Below, piece after piece: positions 1 to 11,877 of a DNA stretch of 64,000 bases (positions are counted from its first letter, which is position 1; each line of letters begins with the position of its first letter). Position numbers and translations under genes: made by a program. This DNA comes from Breviolum minutum Mf 1.05b.01 (lineage: Eukaryota; Sar; Dinophyceae; Suessiales; Symbiodiniaceae), in NCBI GenBank assembly GCA_000507305.1, contig DF239143.1, forward strand, positions 233,423 through 297,422, in the 5' to 3' direction. The notes below the pieces were generated by a model. The model had not been told where the DNA came from, searched no databases, and saw only the letters and a list, made by a program, of their open reading frames with translations.

Positions 1-109
1 GTTGTTTTTTAAACATGGCGAACCGTTCGTACCATGAATCAACCTTCTCAAAAAACATGCGCCGCAATAATCCGGGTTCACAAGTTGATACGTTCAAAAA
101 AACAACACA

Positions 110-209
110 TACCCTCCAGGGAACTAATACATATCCCACCTGGGGAAGTTGGGAAAATCATCTTCAAAGGTGCCGGCTTGGTAGGAGATATGTGATCGTT
201 CCCTGGAAA
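110..209. mobile_element. ACCCTCCAGGGAAC-family MITE
   Basis: Left ACCCTCCAGGGAAC and ACATATCCCACC are mirrored by AGATATGTGATCGTTCCCTGG. Confidence 0.7.
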
Positions 210-453
210 TTGTTTTTCCCTCAAAAAAATCCGTTTTCCCCCACTTTTTGAAGGGCTTAGGGCTTCCCCCCCCTTTTTCGAAAATTTCAGGACATCCTTA
301 AAAAACCGTTTCTTTTTGGCCACGTCACCGGAACGTACTTGCCGCAGTTCCTCGGCTTCGATTCTTGAGGCGTCTCAAAAACTGGTTGGGGGACCGATGG
401 GGTTGGTGGGCTGAATCTCTACCAGGTGATGCAAATGTGACTTTTTTATAAAG

Positions 454-557
454 GTGTTTCCAAAAATAGTGGTATCCCAAAATGGATGGTGAAAATAATG
501 GAAAACCCTATGAAAAAATGGATGATTTGGGGGAAAACCCACTATTTTTGGAAACAT
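454..557. mobile_element. GTTTCCAAAAATAG-family palindromic MITE
   Basis: GTTTCCAAAAATAGTGG at the left, CCACTATTTTTGGAAAC at the right, with a mirrored AATGGATG interior. Confidence 0.8.
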
Positions 558-775
558 CCATATCCAAGTTGGAGACCACTTTTAACCATTTGAAAAGGGT
601 CACGTTTTAGTAACCAATCCCCGAAAAAGGTTACAAACTCGCAGAATTGCCTACGGCGTACGGTATGTTTTTGTGGATTTTTTTGGGGGGGGTAGTTCAT
701 GTTTTTGGATAGAGGGTCTTTAGTGCTCCCAGGTAGGGTTGGTGCTTCCTCAAATGTTCCAGGTAACCACCCTCT

Positions 776-865
776 GGTAAACTAACATAGCAATGGAAAA
801 TCCAGCATGTGAAGATGTATCTCCTATTAATAATGGTGGTTTTCCATTGCTATATTAGTTTACCG
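776..865. mobile_element. Single-copy palindromic element (GGTAAACTAACATAGCAATGG)
   Basis: Left GGTAAACTAACATAGCAATG and right CATTGCTATATTAGTTTACC are inverted. No second copy was noticed. Confidence 0.65.
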
Positions 866-986
866 GCCTGTAACCAACCCCTTTAATGTGCTCTGTGTAT
901 GTTTTTGTTTCATTTTTTCCATCTTTTAAAAACCCAACTCTCAAAGGTTTTCCAAGGATTTTTTTTCAACAATCCAATGCTTCAAT

Positions 987-1091
987 ACACTCCCTAAAAC
1001 TAACATGGCACCTGAAAATAGACCCCTGGAAAAGGAGATTCCTATTGGAAGCCACCATTTTCAGGTGCCAGCTGTTAGTTTCAGGGAGTGT
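987..1091. mobile_element. CTCCCTGAAACTAACA-family MITE
   Basis: ACACTCCCTAAAACTAACAT at the left, GCTGTTAGTTTCAGGGAGTG at the right. Confidence 0.8.
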
Positions 1092-1323
1092 AATCCACAT
1101 TTCAGTTCTCCATCTGGGTGACTTTCAACTCCAAAAAAAAATCCTCAAATATTCAAAGGATGCGATGGAGAGTCTCAACAAAACACCACAACCCTCCTGG
1201 AATCCATCCATCACTTTCGATCTCTGGAAGTTAAAAAAAAAAAACACCCACCTGGAAAGGATCGAATCGATGTTTCACGCAGCCGCAACTCCCATGGTGA
1301 GCCACTTTCTATGGGAAATCCTG

Positions 1324-1432
1324 GTTGGTTAATAGGCCGGGATCCTTATTAATGGCTTATGAAATAATCCCTAATATAATGCCTATATAACTGGGTAGGA
1401 TTTCATCCCCTATATTTAATCAAACCAACCAG
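1324..1432. mobile_element. Inverted-repeat element with GT...AG ends (GTTGGTT family)
   Basis: Left end GTTGGTTAATAGG mirrors right end TTTAATCAAACCAACCAG, with an AT-rich core. The outermost bases read GT and AG. Part of a related left end recurs near 16,172. Confidence 0.7.
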
Positions 1433-1494
1433 GGTTTTTTTCGTGGCTCATGTAGTGGTTTATCATGGCCCCGAAAACAAAGCGCCACCTTTAA

Positions 1495-1650
1495 GGCCCT
1501 TGCGCCATCTACCGTTTCGCCGAGCTTCAGAAAGAAGACATTCTGACCCACGAAGTTGTGAACATGTCCACGCAGTCGGGCTGGAAAAAAGACACAATCA
1601 GGATCCACCTGCTGCTCATCCATAAATGAGCAGTGATCGTGTCAACCCGG
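1495..1650 (+). CDS. Candidate exon ending at a GTGAGT donor
   Basis: After TTTAAG the frame reads CAIYRFAELQKEDILTHEV..., then WKKDTIRIHLLLIHK and a TGA at 1627-1629. A consensus donor GTGAGT starts at 1651, where an inverted-repeat element begins. The composition is strongly coding-like, but the TGA before the donor means the exon ends earlier or the copy is decayed. Confidence 0.3.
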
Positions 1651-1760
1651 GTGAGTGTCAAATAATTAGTGATTTGCTTGATGATGGGATCTTTATAAAG
1701 GTTTATTGTAATCCCAATATAAGTGGGTAGTATAATCCCCCTATATAACCCAACCAATCA
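1651..1760. mobile_element. AT-rich element bounded by GTGAGT and ATCAG
   Basis: Similar in size and AT-rich core to the neighbouring 1324-1432 element. It begins with a consensus donor and ends CAACCAATCAG. Confidence 0.5.
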
Positions 1761-1944
1761 GGGTTTTGATGCGATCCTCAGTTGTTCGATGCTAAAAAGG
1801 TGGGTGGGTTTTCAATGACATGTGACGGAAAGGAAGCATCTTCGTATGAATTTGAATCTCCCACCCAGATTCATAACAGTCAAAACCAGGTTGACAGTAC
1901 ATCCTGGCATCCTGGGTGGGGAGAATATCCAAAGTATGAAGTAT

Positions 1945-2137
1945 TCAGCGAGTTGGTGATTTCAACCCCAACTAGACAAATATGCTCGTCAAAATGGGTT
2001 CATCTTCCCCAAGTTTCGGGGTGAAAATTCCAGAAATATTTGAAGTTGCCACCACCCAGTTAATCATCTCTTTCATTTTTTTGGGTTAGGGATCTCTTTT
2101 TGACCCTTCACTTTCTGGTATTTTGGGTGGGAGATCC
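1945..2137. repeat. GTTGGTGG-family element plus shared downstream block
   Basis: Contains the family core (CTCGTCAAAATGGGTTCATC ... CCACCACCCAG) and a further block ending TTTCTGGTATTTTGGGTGG that recurs after the copy at 18,941-19,117. Confidence 0.7.
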
Positions 2138-2977
2138 ATCATGTTATTCAGGGTATTCTAGATGCCCCCATGTTAGACGAATCACTCAAAAAACGGAAAC
2201 CATGAAATGCTTGGGGAGCGCCCCCGAGATCGTGAAGCTCCAAATCAAAAAAAAATGCTAGGAAAATAACAGATTTTTTCAGACACACCCAAATAGCTCC
2301 TGAAAAAATAGTTCCGACAACCACTTGTGTTACGAGCAAAACCATGTTGGGGTCACACAATTAAACTTTAGTGATCCCTCATGTCAATCCCTGATACAAA
2401 TCAACCACCCAAGTCTTTTTTCTTATCCAAAAAGAATTAGGGCACGTGGCTTTTTTTGGAAGACCGCAACAATTTTCGCCAGAAAAAATGTATATAAATC
2501 ACCCCAAGAAGGTGTGGACCTGTTTCGCCATGACCCCGAATCCATCAAAAAACCAACTTTCAGATTCGAAATGATGAATCCTTGAATCCTGCAAGGATCT
2601 AGAAGGGCTTTCTTGAATGCCCCATGGATCATGATTTACAGGGTGGGGTTATAGGATTTTTTTTGGCCCGAAGTTAAAAAAATACCATCAATAATGGGAA
2701 TGAAATTGATCATATTTCCATATTTCCATATTTCACTCGAAGTGCTTGGCCGTTTTCGGGGTGATTTTATTGAATATGTACAATCATAGTTCAGTAACTG
2801 GGGCCTACTGAACCAAAGGAGTTTTGTCTCCCAACTGGCCATTTTCCATTGAACCATGATTGCCCTATTTGAAACTAACCCCTCACACGTGTGCAAATGG
2901 ATATTTGGAAGATGATCATTTCATATCATTTCAATAATTTCTTTTTTGGGAAGGCTTCCTGGCAGGTGCTATGCCAC

Positions 2978-3131
2978 TACTTGGAGGATAATCCCATTTA
3001 GTAAGTGGATAATAACCATGGTGATCGTAAGTCCCCTAACTCGGGTTGTTCCCTTTACAAATGGCCTTTTCATGGCTTATAAATGGTGGTGATCCTAACT
3101 ACTTACAAGTCCTAGGATGATCCTCCAAGTA
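2978..3131. mobile_element. CTTGGAGGATCATCCCA-family MITE
   Basis: TACTTGGAGGATAATCCCA at the left, GGATGATCCTCCAAGTA at the right; shares the GGGTTGTTCCCTTTACAAATG core with three other copies. Confidence 0.85.
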
Positions 3132-3534
3132 CGCTAGCTTTGGGGGCCAAATTCACTCAAGCTTTCCAATCCTTCAGGCTTGAAGCCCCCTACCCCAGGT
3201 CCGAAAAAAAAAAAACGCCCCTCCTTGGCAATGAAGTCGTACTCGTACCATTTTGTCGTTGTCCTTGATATCAAATGGACAGTCATAGTAATCTCAGAAA
3301 ACAAGGGCTTTGATGTGTTCGACATCTGATGTCTACGGAAATTGGAGCAAAAGTTAATAATGCTATCTGAGTATCAAAGAACCTCATTGCTTATCCTTTC
3401 GTATATATGGTCAAGATTTCAAATATGTATAATATTTCACACAGTACTATGTCATTCAACATGTCCACCAACAATTCTAAAGTATATAAAACTTTTGGAA
3501 GTTCTCAGATATAGCACAAACGCAAACCATGTAG

Positions 3535-3666
3535 TACTGTTGATGGTCCGTTCGAAATCCCAGCCGGCCAACCACCCTTTGGATGTATCCCAAACCCTGT
3601 AAGTAATGGGATATGTACCATATCAACGGGTGAGTTTTCCGGATTTCGAACGAACCATCAACAGTG
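3535..3666. mobile_element. GTTGATGG-family MITE with GT...AG ends
   Basis: Left TACTGTTGATGG and right CCATCAACAGTG are inverted, and the next bases also mirror (CCGTTCGAAATCC / GGATTTCGAACG). Confidence 0.75.
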
Positions 3667-4469
3667 TCACATGGGGACCCGCCTCTAAAGGGTGTCATTG
3701 GTCTGTTGAGCCCAGAAATCCGTGATCCCAATCGTGGGAAAAAAAAACAGGGGTCATTCTATTAATATGACACAAGAAGCCCCAAAGAAGGCACTAAAAT
3801 TTGTGGGGGAGAACAAAATCCCTAAAAAAACTACTACATACAAATTTGCAGCTGTTTTTGAACATGTCCCCCATAAAATGGCATCCCATGAAAAATGATC
3901 TGTGTGAAGAGCCGCCAGAACAAACAAAAGTGTTTATATACATTCATCCAAAGTTATCATTTCGGGTGCTTTTTTTCCAACAATGGCCACCAAAAAACAA
4001 CCATTATATAAGGGGGGACCATTTCTTTTTCGCGACAAAAGCATGGATTTTTCCCGATGTTTTGCCAAGGTGCAAAAGACTGTTCCAAGTATTCATGAAG
4101 ACCTGCGCTTGGAATTAGTGAAAATGACTTCATCATCGATGGGCGAAATTCAAAGTTTGGCATAACACAATAATCTAGACCCCTTTTATATTCAATATGT
4201 ATATCATCATCACTATCATCATCAATACCATTACTGTCAATGCCATTTAAATGTGCTGGTACACTTGTTTCTTTATCATTATCTTTTGCGTTGTTTAATT
4301 CAATTTAATTCATTTAATTCTTTAATATATTTATTAAGTAATATTTTTAATTGAACATTATTAATTTAATTTTTTATTATCATCAATTAATTCCATAATT
4401 CTTGTATTGTTAGGAACATTAAGCACATGCGCACTTGAACGAATTATATATAAACCTGAATAATTAGTA

Positions 4470-4566
4470 CTAGTTGGTCTGAACCGACCCAATTGAAAAA
4501 TATTAGTCAAAATGGGAATCTTCCCTAAATAGGGGTGAAAATATAAAATCTTTGAAACCACCACAT
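4470..4566. mobile_element. GTTGGTGG-family MITE copy
   Basis: Left GTTGGTCTGAACC, internal CCCTAAATAGGGGTG, right GAAACCACCACATGG. Confidence 0.6.
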
Positions 4567-5582
4567 GGTTTATCATGGCTGAAACAACGATTCTGGTGGT
4601 TGGAAAAGGTGATTTGTTGTGGAGTCATTTCGGAATCCCATTCTTTTCGGAAATCCTAAAATGTTCATTCCGTCAACCACTCGGGTTGACGGAGACCACC
4701 CGTTTTTTTCGGGGAAAAAAAAAAGATCCGATGCGGATGATGAAAAACGTCCTTTCAGTGGGAGAAACGTTCACCAATCCACATCAGTTTCCGAAGAAAC
4801 GGCGTTTGGCTGAAAGATTCACTTACCAAGTCCCAGCAGGGTCAACCTCTTTAATTTCAAACTGAGACCCCCCCAGTCCGAGCCCTCCCGAACCCAAACG
4901 TTCGACTGTTAATGGGCACCGGGGCACCTGCGAATTGGCTGCTGTCTTATCAGTGCTAACGCCCGAAGCTGTTGAGGGAATCAATGTCCTTGGCAAGATG
5001 GGGCCCCCGAGCTGATGGAGTGACATGGGGCCCCTAATACCCATACATGGCCCAAAAATCACTAAATTTCACTGTGGTTTGTTTCACCCCAAATTTTCAG
5101 TGGAGTTATTTCTACTTAGACCTGGTGCTTTTTTTAGGCCCACTTTGTGGAGAAAAAATCCTTGGAGCTTCACGTGAAGAAAATACAAGTCCAAGCCATA
5201 CATTCTGTGCCCTGTGCCACACAGAAGGACACGAGAACAGTCGTCAAGTTGGGAATCATTTCCCCAAGGATCCTTAGGTCCTTAGGTGAAAATGTTTATG
5301 AAACCACCACAATTCGCAGTGGATGTTTCTTTCAGCTCCCTGAACCTCACAGAGGCAAAGGCCTACATCAATGGGGGGGTGTGCTGGAGCCAGGCGCCAT
5401 GAGTTCTCGCAGTTTAAAAAAAAAGGCTGCCCAGACGAGACTATTACCTGGAACTCCGAACAACCAGTTTGTTATGGTTGTTTTAACTGGATGATTCCAA
5501 ATCATTACATAAAAAATCGTTGTTTCACCTAACATCCATTTAAAAATGGTTGTTTAGGGTACCAGGTAGATCTTTGATCTAC

Positions 5583-5704
5583 ACTCCCTAAAACATAACA
5601 CTGAAAGCCCCAGAAAATTAGGCGATCCCAAAAGGAAAGGCGAGGACGGCTTCCAACCCATCCATTATTCAGGAGTTTCCACTCGCTGTTAGTTTCAGGG
5701 AGGG
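5583..5704. mobile_element. CTCCCTGAAACTAACA-family MITE
   Basis: ACTCCCTAAAACATAACAC at the left, CGCTGTTAGTTTCAGGGAG at the right. Confidence 0.75.
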
Positions 5705-6311
5705 AACCAACGTATAAAAAATTGTCCTCAGATTTGGAGATGTTTACTGTTCTTTACGAAACATCATCAAACATCGACCCCGTAACTTCAAACAAAAATG
5801 TCTCTATGTTCATCTTCATTCTCCCCTGAATTATAAAGTGAGCTTGCCATCTTCCATTCCAGTGGGTTTGGTGGACTTGGAATTCGATTTGGGATATGCC
5901 AAGAAGATGATCTGCACCTGTGGGGAAAATTTGAGGAACTATGGATGCTATTCTAAAAGTAAAAAGAAGATTATATATAGAAAATACATATATGCTGGTG
6001 TATGGAGAAATTGTCTACATTTAATAACTGGTGTGAATATAGGGTCAGTGTTATAATTGTTTGAAAACTGTCTACATTGGACACCTAGTTTTGCCAGTAA
6101 AAAACAAATCTTTGTGATATTGATTTGTTAGTTGTATCTCAAAATTCCATGTGCTATGAATTCTGCCGTTTATATCATCGAAAAGTTGTCCAAAGATTTC
6201 AATATACATGGCATCGGGTATAACGATTCAAATCATATAACAGTTACACTCCAAGATAGCACCTACCAGGTTCCGCCATCCCAAAAGACAAATAGTCTTC
6301 CAACCATCCGG

Positions 6312-6413
6312 GCGTTTCCAAAAATAGGGATACCCCAAAATGGATGGTTTATAATTGAAAACCCTATTGAAAGTGGATGATTTGGGGGGCCCACCCCATT
6401 TTTGGAAACATCC
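6312..6413. mobile_element. GTTTCCAAAAATAG-family palindromic MITE
   Basis: CGTTTCCAAAAATAGGG at the left, CCCATTTTTGGAAACAT at the right, same interior as the copy at 454. Confidence 0.8.
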
Positions 6414-6984
6414 ATCCATCTGACAGGTGCCAGCCGGCTAGTTTCTGGGAAGGTAGAATATTTATCAAGAAACGCCCCCAGGCCACGCGTTGAACATCAA
6501 TTGTTTTGGAACGATTTTGCCGCCTCCAAAAAGGGACCTAAATTGTGACTTTTGGCCATGCACTTTGGAGTACAATTTCCCCAAAAAGAATGACATGGAA
6601 GCTGCAAATGAACTCAACAGAATATCATCTTTTAAACGTTCAAAATGTGAGTTTTTAGGTGTAAATGGTGGTAATAAGCTCTGCACAGGTTTTCAACCGC
6701 ACCAAGCTCACTCCTTTCCCCCCCAGTTGCAGCTTGCGTCGTTTTGAAACCATCGATGTCGACGTTGGTATCACTGTAGACCTGCATTCAAGTTGAATGT
6801 TTGAGAGATTTCATCTTAACAAGAAAGTACATCTCAACGATCTGGGGGGGGGTTACCCAAGATACCTACATTTACTATACAAATCAACGATCTCAATCGA
6901 TCTCATGGTAGGCAAGTATACGTCCTCGTCCCATGGATGGGGCATGGGAAGTCACATCACCGATCTGATGCATCTCAAAGGAAC

Positions 6985-7050
6985 TGCATGACCATCGCAA
7001 TTGAAGATGCCCGCACCCATCTGCCGCTGCATGAACATGGTATCCATCTC
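6985..7050 (-). CDS. Candidate 22-codon micro-exon with GIFNCD motif
   Basis: The minus strand has acceptor ACCAAG, 22 codons starting EMDTMFMQRQMGAGIFNCDG, and donor GTTCCT. A GIFxCD motif is one I associate with a large unannotated dinoflagellate protein family, but this is recall only. Neighbouring sequence is repeat-derived and no joining exon was secured. Confidence 0.35.
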
Positions 7051-7508
7051 CTTGGTAGGTCCCACACAAACCAAAAACACAACCGTTGGTGGTTTTTGAA
7101 CAACCAACCCATTTATGAAAAATATGCGCCAGTCGGTCAAATTGGATCATAATTTCCCGGGGGATCGGTTGAGCAATCCTCTAAACCTGGTCATTTCTCT
7201 GGCTGTTCAACACCCTTTTTTTGGCCCCATTGTTTTTTTTGAAAGACCTGGGCCTTTCAGAAATCTTCAAACGGAAAAAAAAAAAACGATGTGGGGGGCC
7301 ACAAGTTGAGATCAAGGGCTTGTTTGGTTGTTTCGTTTGGTTCTTTTTTGGGGAGACAACCCTGGTCTCAGGAAGGTGCCCCGGAATCCGTGCCCCTCAC
7401 ACCCTGCGGTTTAAACATCCGAGACTTCGATGCGGTAAACGCACGAATCACCGGCTTTTTTGGGGGGATGCGTTTCACGCCATTTCCCATCGAGAATCAA
7501 GGGCTATG

Positions 7509-7612
7509 TGGATGCTTCCAAAAATAGTGGTACCTCCAAATCATCCATTTCAATAGGGTTTTCCATTATAAACCATCCATTTTGGGGGTACCCCTATTTT
7601 TGGAAACAGCCA
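7509..7612. mobile_element. GTTTCCAAAAATAG-family palindromic MITE
   Basis: GCTTCCAAAAATAGTGG at the left, CCCTATTTTTGGAAACA at the right. Confidence 0.8.
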
Positions 7613-7639
7613 TCATCTCTTTTAGCGGAAATATCACTA

Positions 7640-7764
7640 CTTAGTTGGTGGTTGAACCCACAAAAACCCCTTTGAAAAATATGGTGGAAGTCCAAATGGG
7701 TGGGTTCATCTTCCCCCAGGTACTTACTAGGGGTGAAATTTTAAAAAAGAGTGGAAACCACCGT
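7640..7764. mobile_element. GTTGGTGG-family MITE copy with GT...AG ends
   Basis: Left GTTGGTGGTTGAACC, right GGAAACCACCGTCTAG, with the family core between. Confidence 0.65.
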
Positions 7765-7916
7765 CTAGGTCATCGTTGACGACAAAACTCTGAGATTTTT
7801 TTGGGAAGAAAACAAGACAAATCCCCTCTCTTTGCAGTTGGGGAAACTGAAAACACGTGGAGAAATTTGTTGGAATTTTGGAATTGGAATCATCTCAAAT
7901 TGCAGAATCCCTTCTA

Positions 7917-8123
7917 TTAGAGGATATAGATTTTGCGACCCTGAAAATTAAGATACAAAAACGCAAAACTGCCCAAAATATCCCAAAAAAAGACTAAGGT
8001 TTGAAATAGTTTTTTCCAAGGCCCACCATTTTCAGCATCCATTCGTTCAATTTCCAGGATGAGCCACCGTCTGGTTTCAACTTTGAACAAAGCATTGAGT
8101 TTTTGATGCTGCTGGAGTGGCAC
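7917..8123 (-). CDS. Candidate exon, unknown product
   Basis: An open minus-strand frame with coding-like composition: FKVETRRWLILEIERMDAEN, then KKLFQTLVFFWDILGSFAFL, suggesting an amphipathic helix followed by a hydrophobic segment. The frame closes at a stop; no start or splice borders were secured. Confidence 0.25.
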   Translation of the reverse strand: MPLQQHQKLNALFKVETRRWLILEIERMDAENGGPWKKLFQTLVFFWDILGSFAFLYLNFQGRKIYIL

Positions 8124-8383
8124 GAAAAACTACTTCAAATGATAACGTTGATGGAAAAAAAATCCGGCTAACCAGTTGAGGTTGGCAGTTTATCCATGTT
8201 TATTCCCATTATTTACAAAGGTTCTATACATCCAAACCGGTGGGTGTTTCACTTCCCGGATTCCGAATGAAGCCATCAAGGCCTTCCGTATCAACAATTT
8301 CCTGTGATTCAATGTTCAACAATTTCCTCGATCCAGTTGGGAAGAATCTCCACGATTTATTTCAAAATCCCCTACCCTCCTAA

Positions 8384-8475
8384 AGGTTAACATAGCCCCT
8401 GAAAATGGATGGTTGGAAGACTACATTCCTATTGGAAAGGTAACTTTTCGGGGGCTATGTTAAACTTCAGGGGGG
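8384..8475. mobile_element. CTCCCTGAAACTAACA-related MITE (GTTAACATAGCCCC subtype)
   Basis: Left GGTTAACATAGCCCCTGAAA, right GGGGCTATGTTAAACTTCAG; the subtype is shared with 24,097-24,207. Confidence 0.7.
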
Positions 8476-8917
8476 AAAAAAAAGAATAGAAGCCTCCAAA
8501 ATTGGTGACACCAAAAAAAACCTTCGGGGTCCGGGGGGGTATTTTCCCCGGAACCGCCCCTGACTTCCAGTCAATCATGTCCATATTATATAGTTGAATA
8601 TCCGGGATCTTCCATTCTCAACGAAGCCGTGCCCTATCTTTCACCACTAGGCCACTAGGTCCGTAGGTCGACTCGTGCGTGGCGACCGTAGGGACTCGAA
8701 CCTCCAACGGCAACCACCTTCAAAACCCAAGGAGCGGGTCCCATCCGTGCCACACTGAAGCAGAAGAGGGATGGTTTGCCCTTGCCCTTGGGAGCACGCG
8801 GGAGGAGACGACTGGTGAAATCAGGTGGAGGTTGACCGGAGTTTCTGGGGGGGGGGGGTGAAGGATGCTTCCCGGAATGAATGGATGCCAAAAAAAGGAA
8901 GGAATTTGAAGACAACT

Positions 8918-9112
8918 TCAAGATACAAAAGATTTAGGAGCAAATTTTGATGGAATCCATTGGATTGCAAACCGAACCCAAAAAATGCTGTTCCAAAAGG
9001 TTTCGAAACTGCTAGCTGCTAACCCCATCTCTCTACTAGTATCGCTAAAACATAATTTCCACTCCTTGACCCTCGACTTTCCCAAGGGTTGCGCAAGCGC
9101 CTTTTTCGACAT
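8918..9112 (-). CDS. Candidate exon starting with ATG, unknown product
   Basis: Minus-strand ATG at 9112 (MSKKALAQPLGKSRVKEWK) followed by SSFETFWNSIFWVRFAIQW and a stop. It reads like a short basic N-terminus plus a hydrophobic helix, but at 64 codons in a repeat-rich region chance cannot be excluded. Confidence 0.25.
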   Translation of the reverse strand: MSKKALAQPLGKSRVKEWKLCFSDTSREMGLAASSFETFWNSIFWVRFAIQWIPSKFAPKSFVS

Positions 9113-10028
9113 GCAAATCTTCGAAAAAGATTTTCAGTTCCCAAAAAAACAAGGTGCCCTCTAGGCAATTGACATTATATCCCATCCCCAATCAGCTTCC
9201 TAACTTGTCAAGATGATGATTTTCCATAACTTGTCAAGGAAATGGGGTATGTCGCTGTGTGTCACTCTCCCTAAACAACAACCAAAGACCTTCAGCAAAG
9301 TGGCCGTTTCTGGAATCGGATAGGCCCCTTCGTCGGCACAAGGCATGTGACACTCTCCTGGTGGGTTTTGGCAACGAAGCCGTTTATGCAGGCCATCGGC
9401 ATCGCGGCATTCGTCCCGTGACGATATAAGCGTGTTTGAAACAACCCCAGAAATAGATAGGTCGATCACATTTAGGATCACCTTATCAAGTAAGAAAAAA
9501 ACACGCCTATGACAGTGGCTACTTTTTAATATTAGACACAAAAAAAAATAAACTTTTGGACTGTAGATTAAAGATACTGTGAAAAAAAAAATCACCTACA
9601 GGACTATAGGAGAATGGGATGGATTCTGCAGCAGTGCTTATTTATAGGTAACGCACAAAACATCCTTCGATTCAAACACTGAAACACTGAAATCCGTCGT
9701 TCCTTGAAAAATCCTTCGTTCAGTCAGGTGAGCATTCAAAGAAAGTTCAAATGCAACATTGTCACCGAATGAAACCATGGTTACATATAAGGAAGGGATA
9801 CCTATAATGATGCCTTAAACATATAACTAGGGAGTATGAAAATCATATGATAAAAGTCAAATGTATAACATCAAAAAAAAAACACCTGCCACCTCGGGTG
9901 TTAGGGTTGCTGCTGAAGGCAGTGGTAGTTCGCAATTCCGGGTTATCCGAGTTACAATTCCCTGAAAAAACTGACATGACAGTCATCCCAACTCCCCCGA
10001 CGAGGCGAAGGCCCGGCAGCTTTTTGAA

Positions 10029-10198
10029 GATGATGATTTTTTCCCCAACTTCCCTTTCGGTGGGATATGTATCCGTTCCCGGAAAACTTACCATCCTGGG
10101 ATATGTTACATATCCCACCGAAATGGGAAGTTGGGGAAAAAATCATCATCAAATATGCCATTTTTGGGGGGATATGTTAATTCCCTGGAGGGTATCAC
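10029..10198. mobile_element. Compound ACCCTCCAGGGAAC-family element
   Basis: An inner long inverted repeat (GATGATGATTTTTTCCCC... against ...GGGGAAAAAATCATCATC) is followed by the family right end GGATATGTTAATTCCCTGG. It appears to be one copy inserted into, or fused with, another. Confidence 0.7.
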
Positions 10199-10654
10199 TC
10201 TGATTACACTTGGAGAAAAGCAAAAAAAGCAGCACCCACTGAGGTCGTTGTATCAAGCCATCAGTCCACAACCTTTTTTCGCTCAAGACAAATCGTGGTG
10301 AAGTTTCTGCCCCATACATGACAATGCTGTTGGTTCTTCACCACCGACCCATTTGAAGAATATGCACAAGTCAAATTTCATCCATCTCCCCACAAAAACG
10401 AAGGTGAAAATACAAAATATCTTGCGAAAATCACCCGCAAAAAAATGACGAGAAAACTTGCGGCTAACAGCCTCCGGGAACCACGTTTTTTTTGTTCCCC
10501 ATGAACTTCCAAACTTCCAAGAGATCGATGTCTCCTTGCGAGTTGTTGTGTAACCACTCCTGAAGCCATGGGAAGTCGAGAGAACTCATGCAGATGCAGC
10601 TGCAACCAGTGAACCCTCCATAAAATACCACCTACCTTTGAAGGGAAAAAGATG

Positions 10655-10761
10655 TACCCTCCAGGGAACGGATACATATCCCACCGAAATGGGAAGTTGG
10701 GAAAATCATCGACTCAAAATGCCATTTTGGGGGGATATGTGATCGTTCCCAGGAGGGTATA
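10655..10761. mobile_element. ACCCTCCAGGGAAC-family MITE
   Basis: TACCCTCCAGGGAACG at the left and CGTTCCCAGGAGGGTA at the right. Confidence 0.8.
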
Positions 10762-11277
10762 CTTTCTAAGAAATTAATGGTCACCTTCTCCCCCCAAAAA
10801 AATCCGGAACTCCAATAATTGGATGACGTTGCGACCAAAAGAGTGCTTTGTGATGTTTTGTTGGGACTTCAAGCTCTTGGTAAAGCCGAAGATTCTAATA
10901 TCTGTATAGCCCATAGCCTAGCTATTGCGAGATAGTCTTTCAGATCCCCTAAGCTTCAAATGTAATGCAAAAAAAACTGCGGGTCAAACTGACATCCTTC
11001 CTGGCAAGGAGTTCCTAACCTGAGGATCACTGAGAAAACACGTACAAAAACATTTATGATGCAATCCTCTACAAAAACACAGCGACAAAATGCTTGGAAT
11101 CGGATTCTGGGGTGCAGGTTTCCCAAGGCACAGGGAAGGTGGTCAAGGGCACCAAGGTAAGATCAAAGGACGACTAAGAAACCCAAGTAGAAAACCCACA
11201 TGTGAAGTGGATCCATTTTCCCTCATTTTTTTGTTTTGCCACTGATGGTTGGTGCTTTGAAGGAAAATCCAGAAAGA

Positions 11278-11376
11278 CTATCCTGCTTGGTGGTTTCAAC
11301 CCCTCTAAAAAATATTAGTCAAAATGGGAATCTTCCCCAAATAGGGGTGAAAATAAAAAATCTTTGAACCACCACC
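11278..11376. mobile_element. GTTGGTGG-family MITE copy
   Basis: Left TTGGTGGTTTCAACC, right GAACCACCACCTAG, with the internal CCAAATAGGGGTG motif. Confidence 0.7.
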
Positions 11377-11716
11377 TAGTATCTAAATAAAGTTGAACAT
11401 CCATGTTTCAGCGACTGGATTATTGTTGAAAATTTGATTGGCTTATCCCGGCCATCATCCATTGTCAAATGGTCGCTCAATGACCACTTGAGAATTCCCA
11501 GTTCCACCACCCAAAATCATGTAGAATATAAAAAGGTACACAACCTTTACAAAAAAAGCTGTTTTTGTTTGAGGGGTGCCACCCTTCTGATTTGAGGAAA
11601 TAAAATGGGGTATCCAAAACCAAAGGGTTCTCTTTCCCAATCTCAACCCACCTAAAGTATGACCTGGAACCATCTACCAAATTCACCAAAATTCTTCCAC
11701 CAAACCGGCCCCGGGC

Positions 11717-11877
11717 TACTTGGAGGATCATCCCAGGACTCGTAGGTGGTTAATAAGCATGGTTAGTACATACATCCCCTAAGGATCGGGTTGTGGGACC
11801 CCTTCCAAACGGCCTTTCCATGGCTTGTAAATGGGGGTTACTATAACTACTTACGATTCCTGGGATGATCCTCCAAG
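11717..11877. mobile_element. CTTGGAGGATCATCCCA-family MITE
   Basis: Left TACTTGGAGGATCATCCCA, right TGGGATGATCCTCCAAG. Confidence 0.85.

Noticed and set aside
8600-8800. A tRNA gene on the minus strand
   Set aside because: The T-loop-like string has a poorly paired stem, the D-arm-like string does not pair, the order is reversed, and no anticodon arm or acceptor stem pairing was found.
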